Assembly: GCA_039995105.1 (NCBI GenBank)
Contig: CP146203.1
Coordinates: forward strand, 2,480,001 to 2,544,000
From: Jonesiaceae bacterium BS-20
Lineage (GTDB): Bacteria > Actinomycetota > Actinomycetes > Actinomycetales > Cellulomonadaceae
Direction: 5' to 3'
Length of the DNA stretch: 64,000 nt
The position numbers were made by a program, and so were the translations under genes. This document shows positions 27,611 through 36,201 of this stretch, one piece after another; within the stretch, counting starts at the first letter, position 1, and every line of letters begins with the position of its first letter. The notes beneath the pieces were generated by a model that was not told where the DNA came from, made no database searches, and was given only the letters and a program-made list of their open reading frames with translations.

Positions 27611-28386
27611 TGACTCTTTGGGTTGGCACCAGTTGGAAGATGAATAAGACACTCAGCCAGGCCACCGAGTTTATTACTGAGCTCGGTTCCTTCGAGGCTC
27701 AGCACCAGGTTGACCGGGGTAATGCTTGGCCCGGTGTGCAGCCGTTCGTCATTCCATCATTCACCGCATTAGCCACGGTACGCGCCCAATTGCCCTCTTC
27801 TTCATCGGTCCTGCTGGGGGCCCAGAATGCACACTGGGAAGACGCGGGTGCATTCACCGGTGAGATCTCGGTTCCCCAAGCAATGGATGCGGGTGCACAA
27901 ATCATTGAGATCGGGCACTCCGAACGCCGAGAGCACTTTGGGGAAACCGATCACACTGTCAACCTCAAGGTGAAGTCCATCGTGCGCAATGGTCTGATTC
28001 CACTCCTATGCGTGGGCGAGCCGCTAAGTGTCTTGCAATCCGGGCAGAGCGTTGCTTACGTAGTCAATCAGGTCCGCAAGGCTCTTGCCGGCGTCACCGA
28101 TACTTCACGAGTGCTCATCGCCTACGAGCCTATTTGGGCCATCGGGGCAGGTGGACAAGAGCCTAACGGTGATGAGGTCGCCGCTGTGATCGATGCACTT
28201 CAGCACGAATTTGGAGATGCAGTTGCTGGCATCTTGTACGGCGGATCAGTCAACGCTCGCAATGCCACGCCTCTATTAGGCATTGCCGGCATTAATGGCC
28301 TGTTCATTGGTCGATCAGCCTGGGACGTATCAGGCTATCTCGACATCTTGCACCAAGCAACGCAGGCCCAAAAGGCCCTCGCCTAA
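27610..28386 (+). CDS. Triosephosphate isomerase family protein (TpiA2/EryH-like)
   Basis: 258 residues. All TPI catalytic elements are present: TSWKMNK (lysine), EIGHSERRE (histidine) and AYEPIWAIG (glutamate), plus LYGGSVN for phosphate binding. Divergence from the glycolytic sequence (WVGTSWKMNK, poor loop similarity) and its place after RpiB suggest the EryH role, isomerising L-3-tetrulose 4-phosphate to the D-isomer. A housekeeping glycolytic tpiA would be expected elsewhere, next to gapA-pgk. Confidence 0.85.
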   Translation: MTLWVGTSWKMNKTLSQATEFITELGSFEAQHQVDRGNAWPGVQPFVIPSFTALATVRAQLPSSSSVLLGAQNAHWEDAGAFTGEISVPQAMDAGAQIIEIGHSERREHFGETDHTVNLKVKSIVRNGLIPLLCVGEPLSVLQSGQSVAYVVNQVRKALAGVTDTSRVLIAYEPIWAIGAGGQEPNGDEVAAVIDALQHEFGDAVAGILYGGSVNARNATPLLGIAGINGLFIGRSAWDVSGYLDILHQATQAQKALA

Positions 28387-28414
28387 ACGGTTATCAAATA
28401 CAAGCGCCTACCAG

Positions 28415-28454
28415 TGGTGGGGTGGTTCCTAATGAACTGCCCCACCATTTTTGT
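28415..28454 (+). terminator. Terminator after the isomerase-kinase operon
   Basis: TGGTGGGGTGGTTC near 28415-28428 pairs with GAACTGCCCCACCA at 28434-28447, with two mismatches, and is followed by TTTTTGTTT. Confidence 0.8.
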
Positions 28455-28506
28455 TTGCTCAAATCTGCTTGCCTAGTCACCACTACTCCGTATTGACTCC
28501 CCTCCT

Positions 28507-28543
28507 CAAAGGTACTACCTTTGAGTTAAAGGTAACACCTTTG
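28507..28543. promoter_or_regulatory. Tandem GntR operators upstream of gntR-manD
   Basis: CAAAGGTACTACCTTTG (28507-28523) is a perfect 17-bp palindrome, and AAAGGTAACACCTTT (28528-28542) repeats AAAGGT-N3-ACCTTT. The centres lie 20 bp apart, two helical turns. They sit directly before the GGAAGG ribosome-binding site of the regulator gene, so they indicate autorepression. Confidence 0.82.
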
Positions 28544-28553
28544 GAAGGATGCA

Positions 28554-29249
28554 ATGGAGCCTACGCCCACCGCCGAGGTCAAACACTCGGGAATCTTGGA
28601 TCAGCTTGGACAAGAAATCACCGCCGGTCACATACCGGCCGGAAGCGCTTTAACCCTTGCCTCGATTGAGGAGCGGTTTGGTATTTCCCGCACGGTCGCC
28701 CGTGAGGTGATGCGGTCGTTGGAAGCTTGCGGACTCACGGAATCACGGCGCCGCGTTGGTATTGTGGTCCTGCCAAAACAGTGTTGGCAGGCGCTAGATC
28801 CACTCGTTATTCAGTGGCGGTTGCAGGGCCCTGACCGTGAGCAACAATTGCGCTCACTAACCGAGCTACGCACCGGTGTTGAACCCGTAGCCGCAGCGGC
28901 AGCAGCCCAACACGCAACCCCGCAGCAGCGCGCACGGCTCGTTGAGTTAGCCCAGATGCTGGCAAGTTCCAGCCAAGCCAACGACGGATTTCATTCCGCA
29001 GACATCGAGTTTCACACACTCTTGCTTGAAGCCTCCGGTAACGCCATGTTTACTGCCATGACAAAGATCCTTCAGGTCAGCTTGACCTCCCGCGTCAGCC
29101 ACGGCCTGTTCCCCGCAACCCCGCGCCAGCAGGCGATCGATGCCCACGTTGCTGTGGCGCAGGCGATTCACTCGGGCAACGCGGATCTCGCTTTTCAACA
29201 CACGGTCGCAATGCTCGCAACGCTGCGTAGCGACCTCTTTTCCAAATAA
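28554..29249 (+). CDS. FadR-subfamily GntR regulator of the manD operon
   Basis: 231 residues. N-terminal winged HTH around ERFGISRTVAREVMRSLEA and a C-terminal FCD domain with DIEFHTLLLEASGNAMF and a late histidine (DAHVAVAQ). The family commonly senses sugar acids (UxuR, ExuR, LgoR, GntR). It is cotranscribed with manD, 26 bases downstream, and carries two matching operators immediately upstream, so it most likely represses this pair and responds to a hexonate or hexuronate derivative. Confidence 0.88.
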   Translation: MEPTPTAEVKHSGILDQLGQEITAGHIPAGSALTLASIEERFGISRTVAREVMRSLEACGLTESRRRVGIVVLPKQCWQALDPLVIQWRLQGPDREQQLRSLTELRTGVEPVAAAAAAQHATPQQRARLVELAQMLASSSQANDGFHSADIEFHTLLLEASGNAMFTAMTKILQVSLTSRVSHGLFPATPRQQAIDAHVAVAQAIHSGNADLAFQHTVAMLATLRSDLFSK

Positions 29250-29275
29250 TTTACACGGTCAGATAAGGAAGTCTC

Positions 29276-30493
29276 ATGAGTTCAATTATTCGCAGCGCCG
29301 AGGTCATTGTGACCAGCCCAAGCCGCAACTTTGTCACCCTCAAGATCGTCACCGATGACGGCGTTGTTGGTTGGGGCGACGCCACCTTGAACGGCCGCGA
29401 ACTCTCGGTTGCCAGCTACCTCAAGGACCACGTGGCCCCGCTGTTGGTGGGGCGGGATGCTGAGCAGATCGAGGACATTTGGCAGTACCTCTACCGCGGT
29501 GTTTACTGGCGCCGCGGCCCAGTCACCATGGCGGCAATTGGCGCGGTGGACCTAGCGCTTTGGGACATTAAGGGCAAGATGCTGAACCGCCCGGTCTACC
29601 AGCTCCTTGGCGGCGCCGTGCGCACGGGCATCCTCACCTACACGCACGCAACCGGGTGGGACCTGCCAGAACTACTCGATTCCGTGGACGCCAAGCGCGA
29701 GCTCGGGTACCGCGCGGTGCGCGCTCAGTCTGGGGTTCCCGGCCTGAACACCGTCTACGGTGTACACAAGGGCGAACCCGAGTACGAGCCCGCCGGCCGT
29801 GGCGCTCGCCCGATCGAGGAAGTTTGGGATACCGACGCTTATCTGAATCACGCGCCCCATATTTTGAACTCGGTACGCGAGCACGTGGGCCCGGAACTCA
29901 AGCTGCTTCACGATGCCCACCACCGGTTGACCCCGATTGAAGCGGCCCGCTTGGGTAAAGACGTTGAACCCGCCCGTTTGTTCTGGCTCGAGGATGTCAC
30001 CCCTTCCGAGAACCAAGATGCGCTCAAGTACGTACGCGAGCACACCACTACACCGCTTGCGATCGGTGAGGTTTTCAACTCGATCTGGGACTGCAAGGAC
30101 ATCATTGCTAACCAGTTGATCGACTACATTCGCGTCTGCCCAATGCACGCGGGCGGTATCAGCCACACCAAGAAGATCTACAACTTTGCCGAGCTCTACA
30201 ACGTCAAGGGCGGGCCGCATGGCCCATCCGACGTGTCCCCGCTCTCCATCTCCGCATCCTTGAACCTGGCCCTAGCCACCACGAACTTTGGGATCCAGGA
30301 ATTCATGGGTTACGGCAAGGAAGTTGCGGACGTGTTTGAGCACTCCTACACCTTCGAAGACGGATACATGCACCCCGGCGACAAGCCGGGACTAGGCGTG
30401 GAGTTCAACGAGGAAGCCGCCAAGGCCTACCCGTACACCCCCGCCTACCTGCCGGTCGCCCGCACCCAAGATGGCGCCATGACCAACTGGTAG
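29276..30493 (+). CDS. manD: D-mannonate dehydratase, enolase superfamily (ManD), copy 1
   Basis: 405 residues, the usual ManD length. Catalytic and metal motifs are present: LNTVYG tyrosine and RAQSG arginine in the 140-160 region, LLHDAHHRL (Asp and His), FWLEDVTP, AIGEVFN, GGPHGPSD histidine, and the terminal NW tryptophan of the family. It dehydrates D-mannonate to KDG, replacing UxuA. Some family members have low activity or prefer D-gluconate, so activity level is uncertain. It forms an operon with the gntR gene upstream and converges on an SDR gene across a hairpin. A second copy lies at 49-50 kb. Confidence 0.92.
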   Translation: MSSIIRSAEVIVTSPSRNFVTLKIVTDDGVVGWGDATLNGRELSVASYLKDHVAPLLVGRDAEQIEDIWQYLYRGVYWRRGPVTMAAIGAVDLALWDIKGKMLNRPVYQLLGGAVRTGILTYTHATGWDLPELLDSVDAKRELGYRAVRAQSGVPGLNTVYGVHKGEPEYEPAGRGARPIEEVWDTDAYLNHAPHILNSVREHVGPELKLLHDAHHRLTPIEAARLGKDVEPARLFWLEDVTPSENQDALKYVREHTTTPLAIGEVFNSIWDCKDIIANQLIDYIRVCPMHAGGISHTKKIYNFAELYNVKGGPHGPSDVSPLSISASLNLALATTNFGIQEFMGYGKEVADVFEHSYTFEDGYMHPGDKPGLGVEFNEEAAKAYPYTPAYLPVARTQDGAMTNW

Positions 30494-30516
30494 TCAGACT
30501 ACGCATTTCTTCTCCG

Positions 30517-30563
30517 GGTTTCAGAGGCACAGAACGTTCAAAGCGTGCTGTGCCTCTGAAACC
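30517..30563. repeat. Uronate-region hairpin repeat, copy A (bidirectional terminator)
   Basis: GGTTTCAGAGGCACAGAACG at 30517-30536 and its complement at 30544-30563 (19 of 20 paired) with a TTCAAAG loop. It lies between convergent manD and SDR genes, the ideal place for a shared terminator. The same element recurs at 31468 and 41583. Confidence 0.85.
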
Positions 30564-30577
30564 TGATTATGGGAGTG

Positions 30578-31423
30578 TTAGACGTGATCACGCCACGAAT
30601 GCTGCGGCTCCCACCCAAGTACTTCACGTGCCTTGGTGATATCAAACAGGGTTTCGTTGTCGGCTAATTCTTTGGTTACTGGAACATCCGGGAAAACCTC
30701 GGCTATGAGTTCCGCGTTGGGGCGGGACATCACCGTGTCAGCGTTAGCAATCAAGAAGTGATCAAATCCGGGTTTAGCATTCTCAAGCGCCCGCTGGATC
30801 GCAAGTGCCCCGTCGCGGCCATCAATGTAAGCCCACAGGTTCCACTTGCGTGCTAAGGCATCGGAATCGAATGACGGGAACGCGGCATAATCTTCCACGT
30901 CCATGACGTTCGAGAATCGCAGCGCGGTCAGCGAGAGCTGCGGGTTCCACCGCACTAACTCAACCGCCATCCGTTCCTCAAGGGCCTTGACCAGCGAGTA
31001 TACGGACTCGGGCCGCGGCGGGTAAGCCTCATCCACCGGAATATACGGAGGCGGAGTATCAAAGGGTAGGCCTTGGACCGTCTCGCTCGAGGCCGCCACA
31101 ATGCGGTTGATCCCCAACCGGGTAGCCGCCCAAAAGACGTTGAAGGTAGCCGTCATGTTGTTGTGGAAGGTGGCCACATCCGAGCGTATGCCTGGTGCCG
31201 GAATCGCGGCTAGGTGCACTACGGCATCAATGCCGTCGTGGCGATCGCCCACCGCGGTAAAGGCATCAACTACCTGCCCGTAGTCCCGGAAGTCGACTTC
31301 AACAAACTCCGGACCACGCTCCCCCGTGATGTCCATGCCAATGACCGTGTAACCTGCAGAGCGCAGTTCCCGGGCGACGGTTTTGCCCAGTTTTCCAGAT
31401 GATCCCGTCAGTGCAATCTTCAT
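30578..31423 (-). CDS. NAD-dependent SDR oxidoreductase/epimerase
   Basis: 281 residues from the ATG at 31423. Rossmann GSSGKLGKTV at the N-terminus, the extended-SDR active site SSETVQG and YSLVK (Tyr-Lys), and a RFSNVMDVEDY substrate region. This is the NAD-epimerase fold also used by uronate dehydrogenase, which oxidises glucuronate or galacturonate to the aldarolactone. Whether this member is such an enzyme or a sugar epimerase cannot be decided from sequence. It lies downstream of the ABC-fusion operon on the same strand, separated by hairpin copy B. Confidence 0.75.
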   Translation of the reverse strand: MKIALTGSSGKLGKTVARELRSAGYTVIGMDITGERGPEFVEVDFRDYGQVVDAFTAVGDRHDGIDAVVHLAAIPAPGIRSDVATFHNNMTATFNVFWAATRLGINRIVAASSETVQGLPFDTPPPYIPVDEAYPPRPESVYSLVKALEERMAVELVRWNPQLSLTALRFSNVMDVEDYAAFPSFDSDALARKWNLWAYIDGRDGALAIQRALENAKPGFDHFLIANADTVMSRPNAELIAEVFPDVPVTKELADNETLFDITKAREVLGWEPQHSWRDHV

Positions 31424-31467
31424 GCATTCATCTTTGCACAGCGCCTTGACCAACTTGTCCTTCTGCA

Positions 31468-31514
31468 GGTTTCAGAGGCGCAGTACGTTCAAAACGTACT
31501 GTGCCTCTGAAACC
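31468..31514. repeat. Uronate-region hairpin repeat, copy B
   Basis: GGTTTCAGAGGCGCAGTACG at 31468-31487 and its complement ending at 31514 pair almost perfectly around CAA/TTCAAA. It lies between the stop of the epimerase-reductase fusion and the SDR start, both minus strand, so it may limit readthrough into the SDR gene. Confidence 0.85.
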
Positions 31515-31521
31515 CGGGATA

Positions 31522-34371
31522 TTAACGGCTGAGAAGATCAGCAACCTTCTCCGTAACAGCCGCTCGGAAACCGTCATGCCCGGCAATGTCGGCTGGGAAG
31601 AGGTCTGGCAACGCCATGATCGCTTCAACCATTTCCGATGCCTTCAATGCGCCGCGCACCGCGGCCTGCAGTTCGCTGGCGCGCGGGTCATCAAGCACGA
31701 GGGGGTTCCCGCCAAGCGTTTGCCCCTTGTAGATAAAGACAACCCACGCGGCCACGGCCCACGCGGCTCCTTGGGGAATGGCCCCGGCAGCAAGCCGATC
31801 GCTCACCGTGCCAAAGAGCCGGAACGGCAGCTTCTTGGATCCGTCCATGGCCACCTGGATGGTGGTGTGCCCGGTGTTTGGATTGGCAAATCGCTCCAGA
31901 ATCGACAGGGCGTACGGCTCTAATTCCATACCGTCGGGCACCTCAAGCGTGGGAATCACGTCATCAAACAAGAGGACCTTGGCAACCTGTTCCAGTTCTG
32001 GGTCATTGACCGCGTCCGCAATCAAGGGCAAGTCTTTGAGCGCACCAAAGTAGGCCAACAACGAGTGCGTGGCATTGAGCATGCGCAGTTTGGCCTGTTC
32101 AAACGGGGCAACATCGCTGGTCAGGGTCGCCCCAACGGACTCCCAGGCCGGGCGAGGACCGGCAAACTTGTCTTCGATGACCCACTGCATGAATGGCTCG
32201 GCAACAACCAATCCCTCGTCACGGACCCCGAGAACCGCCTGCGCCTCGGCGCGGTTACCCTCGGTTGTGGCCGGAACAATGCGGTCCACCATGGTTGAGG
32301 GGAACGTAACGTTCTCCTCCAGCCACGCAATTTCACCGGTGACATCAGCTTGCTCGCCTACTGCCGCCAAGAATTCCTTGACCAACCCTGCCACAACGTT
32401 CCCGTTATCCACCATGTTGTCGCAGCACATGACCGTTAGCGGGCCGACTCCTTGGCTAGCCAAGGCCGCCTTTGCCCGGACCAGTAGGCCTCTGATCAAC
32501 AGACCGATGGGGCTGCGTGCCGGAACCGAAACATCTGCGGCACGTGCCGCGGCCAGGTCAGAGATTACGTCCGTGTCGCTGAGGTCAAGGTGACCGTCGG
32601 CACTTGCCCGGTAGCCTTTCTCGGTCACCGTCAGACTAACAATATGCGTGGTAGGTGCGGCGATCGCGGTGATAATCCGGGGCGTCTCCTCGCCCGGAAA
32701 AGCCACGTCCCTGGTCGAGCCCATAATCCGGATCTCGGTGCTAGCGGTCCCCTTTTCGAGCACGCAGTACAACCCGTCCTGGGGTGCCAGCTGGTCAATC
32801 ACCGACCGCGAGCGCTGGGTCACACCCATGATTCCCCAGTGCGTCTGTCCTGCTTTGGCGGCCGCTAACTCGGTGTAGACCGCTTGGTGCGCCCGGTGAA
32901 AGGCACCAACGCCAAGGTGCACTATGCCTACCGTGGTCTGCTGTGGATCTACCTCGGGCCCGAGCACGGGAACTTGCGGGGTGCTGGTCGCTTGCGATTG
33001 ATCAGCCTGGACCTGGGCGAGCGTTGCCTGGCTAAGCCGGGTTTGAGACATGGTGGGTCTGCTTTCTATCAGTGCATCAATAATTGTTGTGCGCAGGGGC
33101 GTCGTTGCCAAAACTGCTGCTTGGTAGGCGTGGTAAATATCCGCCTTACCAACCCGAATTGTCTGGGCGGCAAGGTTGTGTTCATCGAGTTCGTGGTGCC
33201 AGGAGCCAGCTTCAGGATCAAAGAAGTAGGCTTTGGCAAAGTCCCAAAGCTGCTGGCCAGCAGCCTCAAACCGGCTCTGTCCGGTCACCTCAAATAGGGC
33301 GCGTGCGGCGCCAATTCCCTCGCAGGTGACCCAGTGCAGCCGAGACCGGGACAGCGGCTTGCCAGAAAAGTCAACGGTGAAAAGCAAGCCTGGTGCGCCG
33401 TCCGCACCCCAGGCATTGTCAAACGCGGTGTCAAAAAATGCAACGGATGCTTCCAACAAGGCTGCTTCCGGCAGCTGCCCCGCTGCGTCGTGGGCGTGCC
33501 GCAAATGCAGCAGCAGCCGCGCCCACTCGAGCCAGTGCCCCGGGGTAGAACCGAACGGGCGGACCGGGTCAAAGGGATTGTCCGCGTTGTACTGCGGCAA
33601 CACCTGCCAGTCTGCATCGAAGTGCTCGGGTAACCGCCATTTATATTCCTGAGCAACGGCAATGATGCGCCGGCAGATCCGCGCGGCCATTTCCAAATAT
33701 TTGGCATCCCCGGTCGCACTGTGCGCGGCTAGGAGGGCCTCAACCCCGTGCATGTTGGAGTTAGCCCCGCGGTAGGTGTCAAGGGTGGCAAAGTCACGGG
33801 AGTAGTCCTCCACAAACATGCCCGCAGCCTCGTCCCAAAAACGTGACTCCAAGACCGCGAGCGCCTCGGCGAGCACCTCCCCAGCCCCGGGAATCCCCGC
33901 TACCTTGGCCGTTGCCGCAGCGAGAACCACAAAGGTGTGGGGATAGGCGGCTTTGCGGCCATCCACAACCACCACGTTGTCCTGTGTACTGTCCGGATCC
34001 AGAGCCGTGAACCAGCCCCCGTACTCGTGGTCCTTGAAGTACCCGGAAAGCAGCGCGATCCCGTGGACCGCCCGGTCCCAGTCGGGGCCGGTTGCTGCCC
34101 CCGTACGCACCACCTCAAGGCAGGCCACATACGTCATGCGGCAGGTGACATATAAGAATTGGGGCCGCCCGGCCAAGGCCGTGCCATCCGTATCCAACCA
34201 GGAAAACCCAGCATTGGGCCGGTATGCGGGGCGGGCAAAATCAATGAGTTCATCGCGTACTGCGTCATAGAGGGCACCGGAGCCGGGTTTGTCTACGGCA
34301 ACGCCGCGGCGGGCCAGAGCCTGCCGCGGCGCAAACCGCTGGTGCGTAGACGGATTAATCGTCACTTGCAT
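31522..34371 (-). CDS. Fused AGE-family epimerase and mannitol dehydrogenase/fructuronate reductase
   Basis: 949 residues. Residues about 20-430 are an N-acylglucosamine 2-epimerase/mannose isomerase-type alpha6/alpha6 barrel (TPGHWLEWARLLLHL, LHWVTCEGIG, KADIYHAYQA near its end). A Gln/Ser/Thr-rich linker (about 431-466) leads to a mannitol-dehydrogenase family half (about 467-949) with the Rossmann VGIVHLGVGAFHRAHQA and the active-site CCDNMVDNGN/KLRMLNATHS region. Methionine 441 may be the start of the formerly separate reductase. TGATAG stops lie in the +1 frame 14 bases before that codon. The start overlaps the permease gene by 17 bases, so it is coupled to the transporter. UxuB activity (fructuronate to mannonate) is favoured. 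The epimerase half could supply fructuronate from mannuronate, or fructose from mannose. Confidence 0.85.
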   Translation of the reverse strand: MQVTINPSTHQRFAPRQALARRGVAVDKPGSGALYDAVRDELIDFARPAYRPNAGFSWLDTDGTALAGRPQFLYVTCRMTYVACLEVVRTGAATGPDWDRAVHGIALLSGYFKDHEYGGWFTALDPDSTQDNVVVVDGRKAAYPHTFVVLAAATAKVAGIPGAGEVLAEALAVLESRFWDEAAGMFVEDYSRDFATLDTYRGANSNMHGVEALLAAHSATGDAKYLEMAARICRRIIAVAQEYKWRLPEHFDADWQVLPQYNADNPFDPVRPFGSTPGHWLEWARLLLHLRHAHDAAGQLPEAALLEASVAFFDTAFDNAWGADGAPGLLFTVDFSGKPLSRSRLHWVTCEGIGAARALFEVTGQSRFEAAGQQLWDFAKAYFFDPEAGSWHHELDEHNLAAQTIRVGKADIYHAYQAAVLATTPLRTTIIDALIESRPTMSQTRLSQATLAQVQADQSQATSTPQVPVLGPEVDPQQTTVGIVHLGVGAFHRAHQAVYTELAAAKAGQTHWGIMGVTQRSRSVIDQLAPQDGLYCVLEKGTASTEIRIMGSTRDVAFPGEETPRIITAIAAPTTHIVSLTVTEKGYRASADGHLDLSDTDVISDLAAARAADVSVPARSPIGLLIRGLLVRAKAALASQGVGPLTVMCCDNMVDNGNVVAGLVKEFLAAVGEQADVTGEIAWLEENVTFPSTMVDRIVPATTEGNRAEAQAVLGVRDEGLVVAEPFMQWVIEDKFAGPRPAWESVGATLTSDVAPFEQAKLRMLNATHSLLAYFGALKDLPLIADAVNDPELEQVAKVLLFDDVIPTLEVPDGMELEPYALSILERFANPNTGHTTIQVAMDGSKKLPFRLFGTVSDRLAAGAIPQGAAWAVAAWVVFIYKGQTLGGNPLVLDDPRASELQAAVRGALKASEMVEAIMALPDLFPADIAGHDGFRAAVTEKVADLLSR

Positions 34372-35263
34372 CCTTTACTTGAGCAACCAATTGCGTGGGG
34401 TTCACAAACCGCAGCGCAACAATCAAGATCACCATCATGGTTGCGGTGTACACCACGCCCATCGATGAGACCAGCTGGCGGGCCTCGCCACCACCGGAGG
34501 CCGTCATGGCCCGGTAGATGGCAACGACCAGGGTGTCTGAGCCGGGCCCGGAGACCAGGTAGGTCAGCTCGAACATGCCAACGGTACGAACCAAAACCAA
34601 TACCGATGCCGCAAGCATTCCCGGCACCAGCAACGGCGCCAAGATCCGCAGGAAGAGGTCCTTGGTTCCGGCCCCACACATGCGGGCCGCGTTCTCGATC
34701 GAAGGGTTGATCTGCTCAATGAACGGGGTCATGGTCATGATGACAAACGGAACCGAGGGAACCAGGTTCACCAGGATCACCGCCGTCAGCGAGCGCCCTA
34801 GGCCGGCGTTGTACATGACCGTTGCGAGCGGAATACCGTAGGTGATTGGCGGAATCATGATGGGGAACAAGAACAATAGGTTCAAAAGCTTCTTACCCGG
34901 GAAGTTCTTGCGGGCCAAGACGTAAGCCGCCGGCACTCCCACCGCAACCGCAACGAACACGGTAATCAGCGAGACCGCAAGCGTTACACCAATGACCTGG
35001 CCTAACCCAAAGCGGGACCACGATTCGGAGTACCAGTCGGTGGTGAAGTTCTCTGGGAACCAAGTGCTAAACCACGGCTTTCCAAAGGAGTCCACCAAGA
35101 CCCCAAAGACAATGCCAAACAAGACGATGAAGAATGCGGCTATGCCTGCCCAAACAAACCAGGTTGAGGGCTGAGCCACGAGCGCCTTTTGGCCGGGGAG
35201 CCGGTTGGCACCGCGCTTCTTTACCGGTGCGGGTGCGGGGTCGGTCTTTGTTAACAGTGCCAT
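34355..35263 (-). CDS. ABC transporter permease, PotC-like
   Basis: 302 residues with six membrane helices and a cytoplasmic N-terminus. The binding-protein-dependent permease EAA loop appears as ENAARMCGAGTKDLFLRILAPLLVPG. It is the second permease of a family-1 ABC importer. It shares one base with the stop of the upstream permease and overlaps the fusion enzyme downstream. Substrate class is discussed under the binding protein. Confidence 0.9.
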   Translation of the reverse strand: MALLTKTDPAPAPVKKRGANRLPGQKALVAQPSTWFVWAGIAAFFIVLFGIVFGVLVDSFGKPWFSTWFPENFTTDWYSESWSRFGLGQVIGVTLAVSLITVFVAVAVGVPAAYVLARKNFPGKKLLNLLFLFPIMIPPITYGIPLATVMYNAGLGRSLTAVILVNLVPSVPFVIMTMTPFIEQINPSIENAARMCGAGTKDLFLRILAPLLVPGMLAASVLVLVRTVGMFELTYLVSGPGSDTLVVAIYRAMTASGGGEARQLVSSMGVVYTATMMVILIVALRFVNPTQLVAQVKDASDD

Positions 35264-36201
35264 TAGCCCTTACCTCCAGTTGAGCCCTTATAAAGGAAGG
35301 ACCGCCACAGCAGGACCAGCGCAATCACAATGAGCTCAACTACACCCATGATGACCGCAATGGTAGATGCCATTGTGTAGTCGTTTTGTTCCCCGAAGGC
35401 TCGATAAGCCATCAGGGACATGACCCTTGTGGATCCCATCGCATCACCGACCAGGCGTGCGGAGGGGAAGACCGAGAATGCCAGAACGAACGTCAAGATG
35501 AACGTGGTGGCTAGCCCGGGTGCCAGGAGTGGCAGGGTGACCCTGCGCAACCGTTGGTGCCAGTTGGCGCCCATGGTCTTGGCAGCGGCGTCGAGTGACG
35601 GATCGATTCCAGAAAGGTAGGAAGAGATCAGCAGGAACGCAAACGGGAATCCGGACACAATGAGGGAGAAAAATACACCCCAGTAGTTCATGACCAGTTT
35701 GAGCGGCTCATCAATGAGCCCCATCTGCAGCAAAGCCTTGTTAAGCCAACCTTGCCGGCCCGCAAAGATCAGCAGACCCTGCGCGGTGAGCACGGTTCCC
35801 AGAGTAATTGGCAGCACCATCATGGTTGACAGCGTGCGCTTACCCCGGAACTTTCCCTTCAGTTTGAACGCGACAGGGATGGAAACCAGAACGTTAATCA
35901 GCGCCACCGGAATGGCTAGGCGCAGCGTAATCCATACCGAATCAAACAGGAATGGGTCGTTAAAGAACGCCACATAGTTGGCAAAAATGCCGCCGCCCCA
36001 TTGTTCCTGCCTGGCTAGGTCCGGCTGCACGGTCAAACCAACACCGTACGCAAAGGGATACACAAACAGCACCAGCACAAAGATCAGCGCGGGAACCAGT
36101 AGCAGCAAGGTGGAGTCCACCCCGCGTTCAGCGAGCCGGTGTTTCAGGCTTGCTGTCGACTTTCCGTTCCGCGGGGAACGGTTTTGCGTCGCCGTGGTCA
36201 C
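35263..36201 (-). CDS. ABC transporter permease, PotB-like
   Basis: 312 residues, six helices. EAA loop: DAAAKTMGANWHQRLRRVTLPLL. N-terminus is basic and cytoplasmic. It overlaps the ATPase gene by 4 nt and the second permease by one base, the usual layout of an importer operon. Confidence 0.9.
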   Translation of the reverse strand: MTTATQNRSPRNGKSTASLKHRLAERGVDSTLLLLVPALIFVLVLFVYPFAYGVGLTVQPDLARQEQWGGGIFANYVAFFNDPFLFDSVWITLRLAIPVALINVLVSIPVAFKLKGKFRGKRTLSTMMVLPITLGTVLTAQGLLIFAGRQGWLNKALLQMGLIDEPLKLVMNYWGVFFSLIVSGFPFAFLLISSYLSGIDPSLDAAAKTMGANWHQRLRRVTLPLLAPGLATTFILTFVLAFSVFPSARLVGDAMGSTRVMSLMAYRAFGEQNDYTMASTIAVIMGVVELIVIALVLLWRSFLYKGSTGGKG

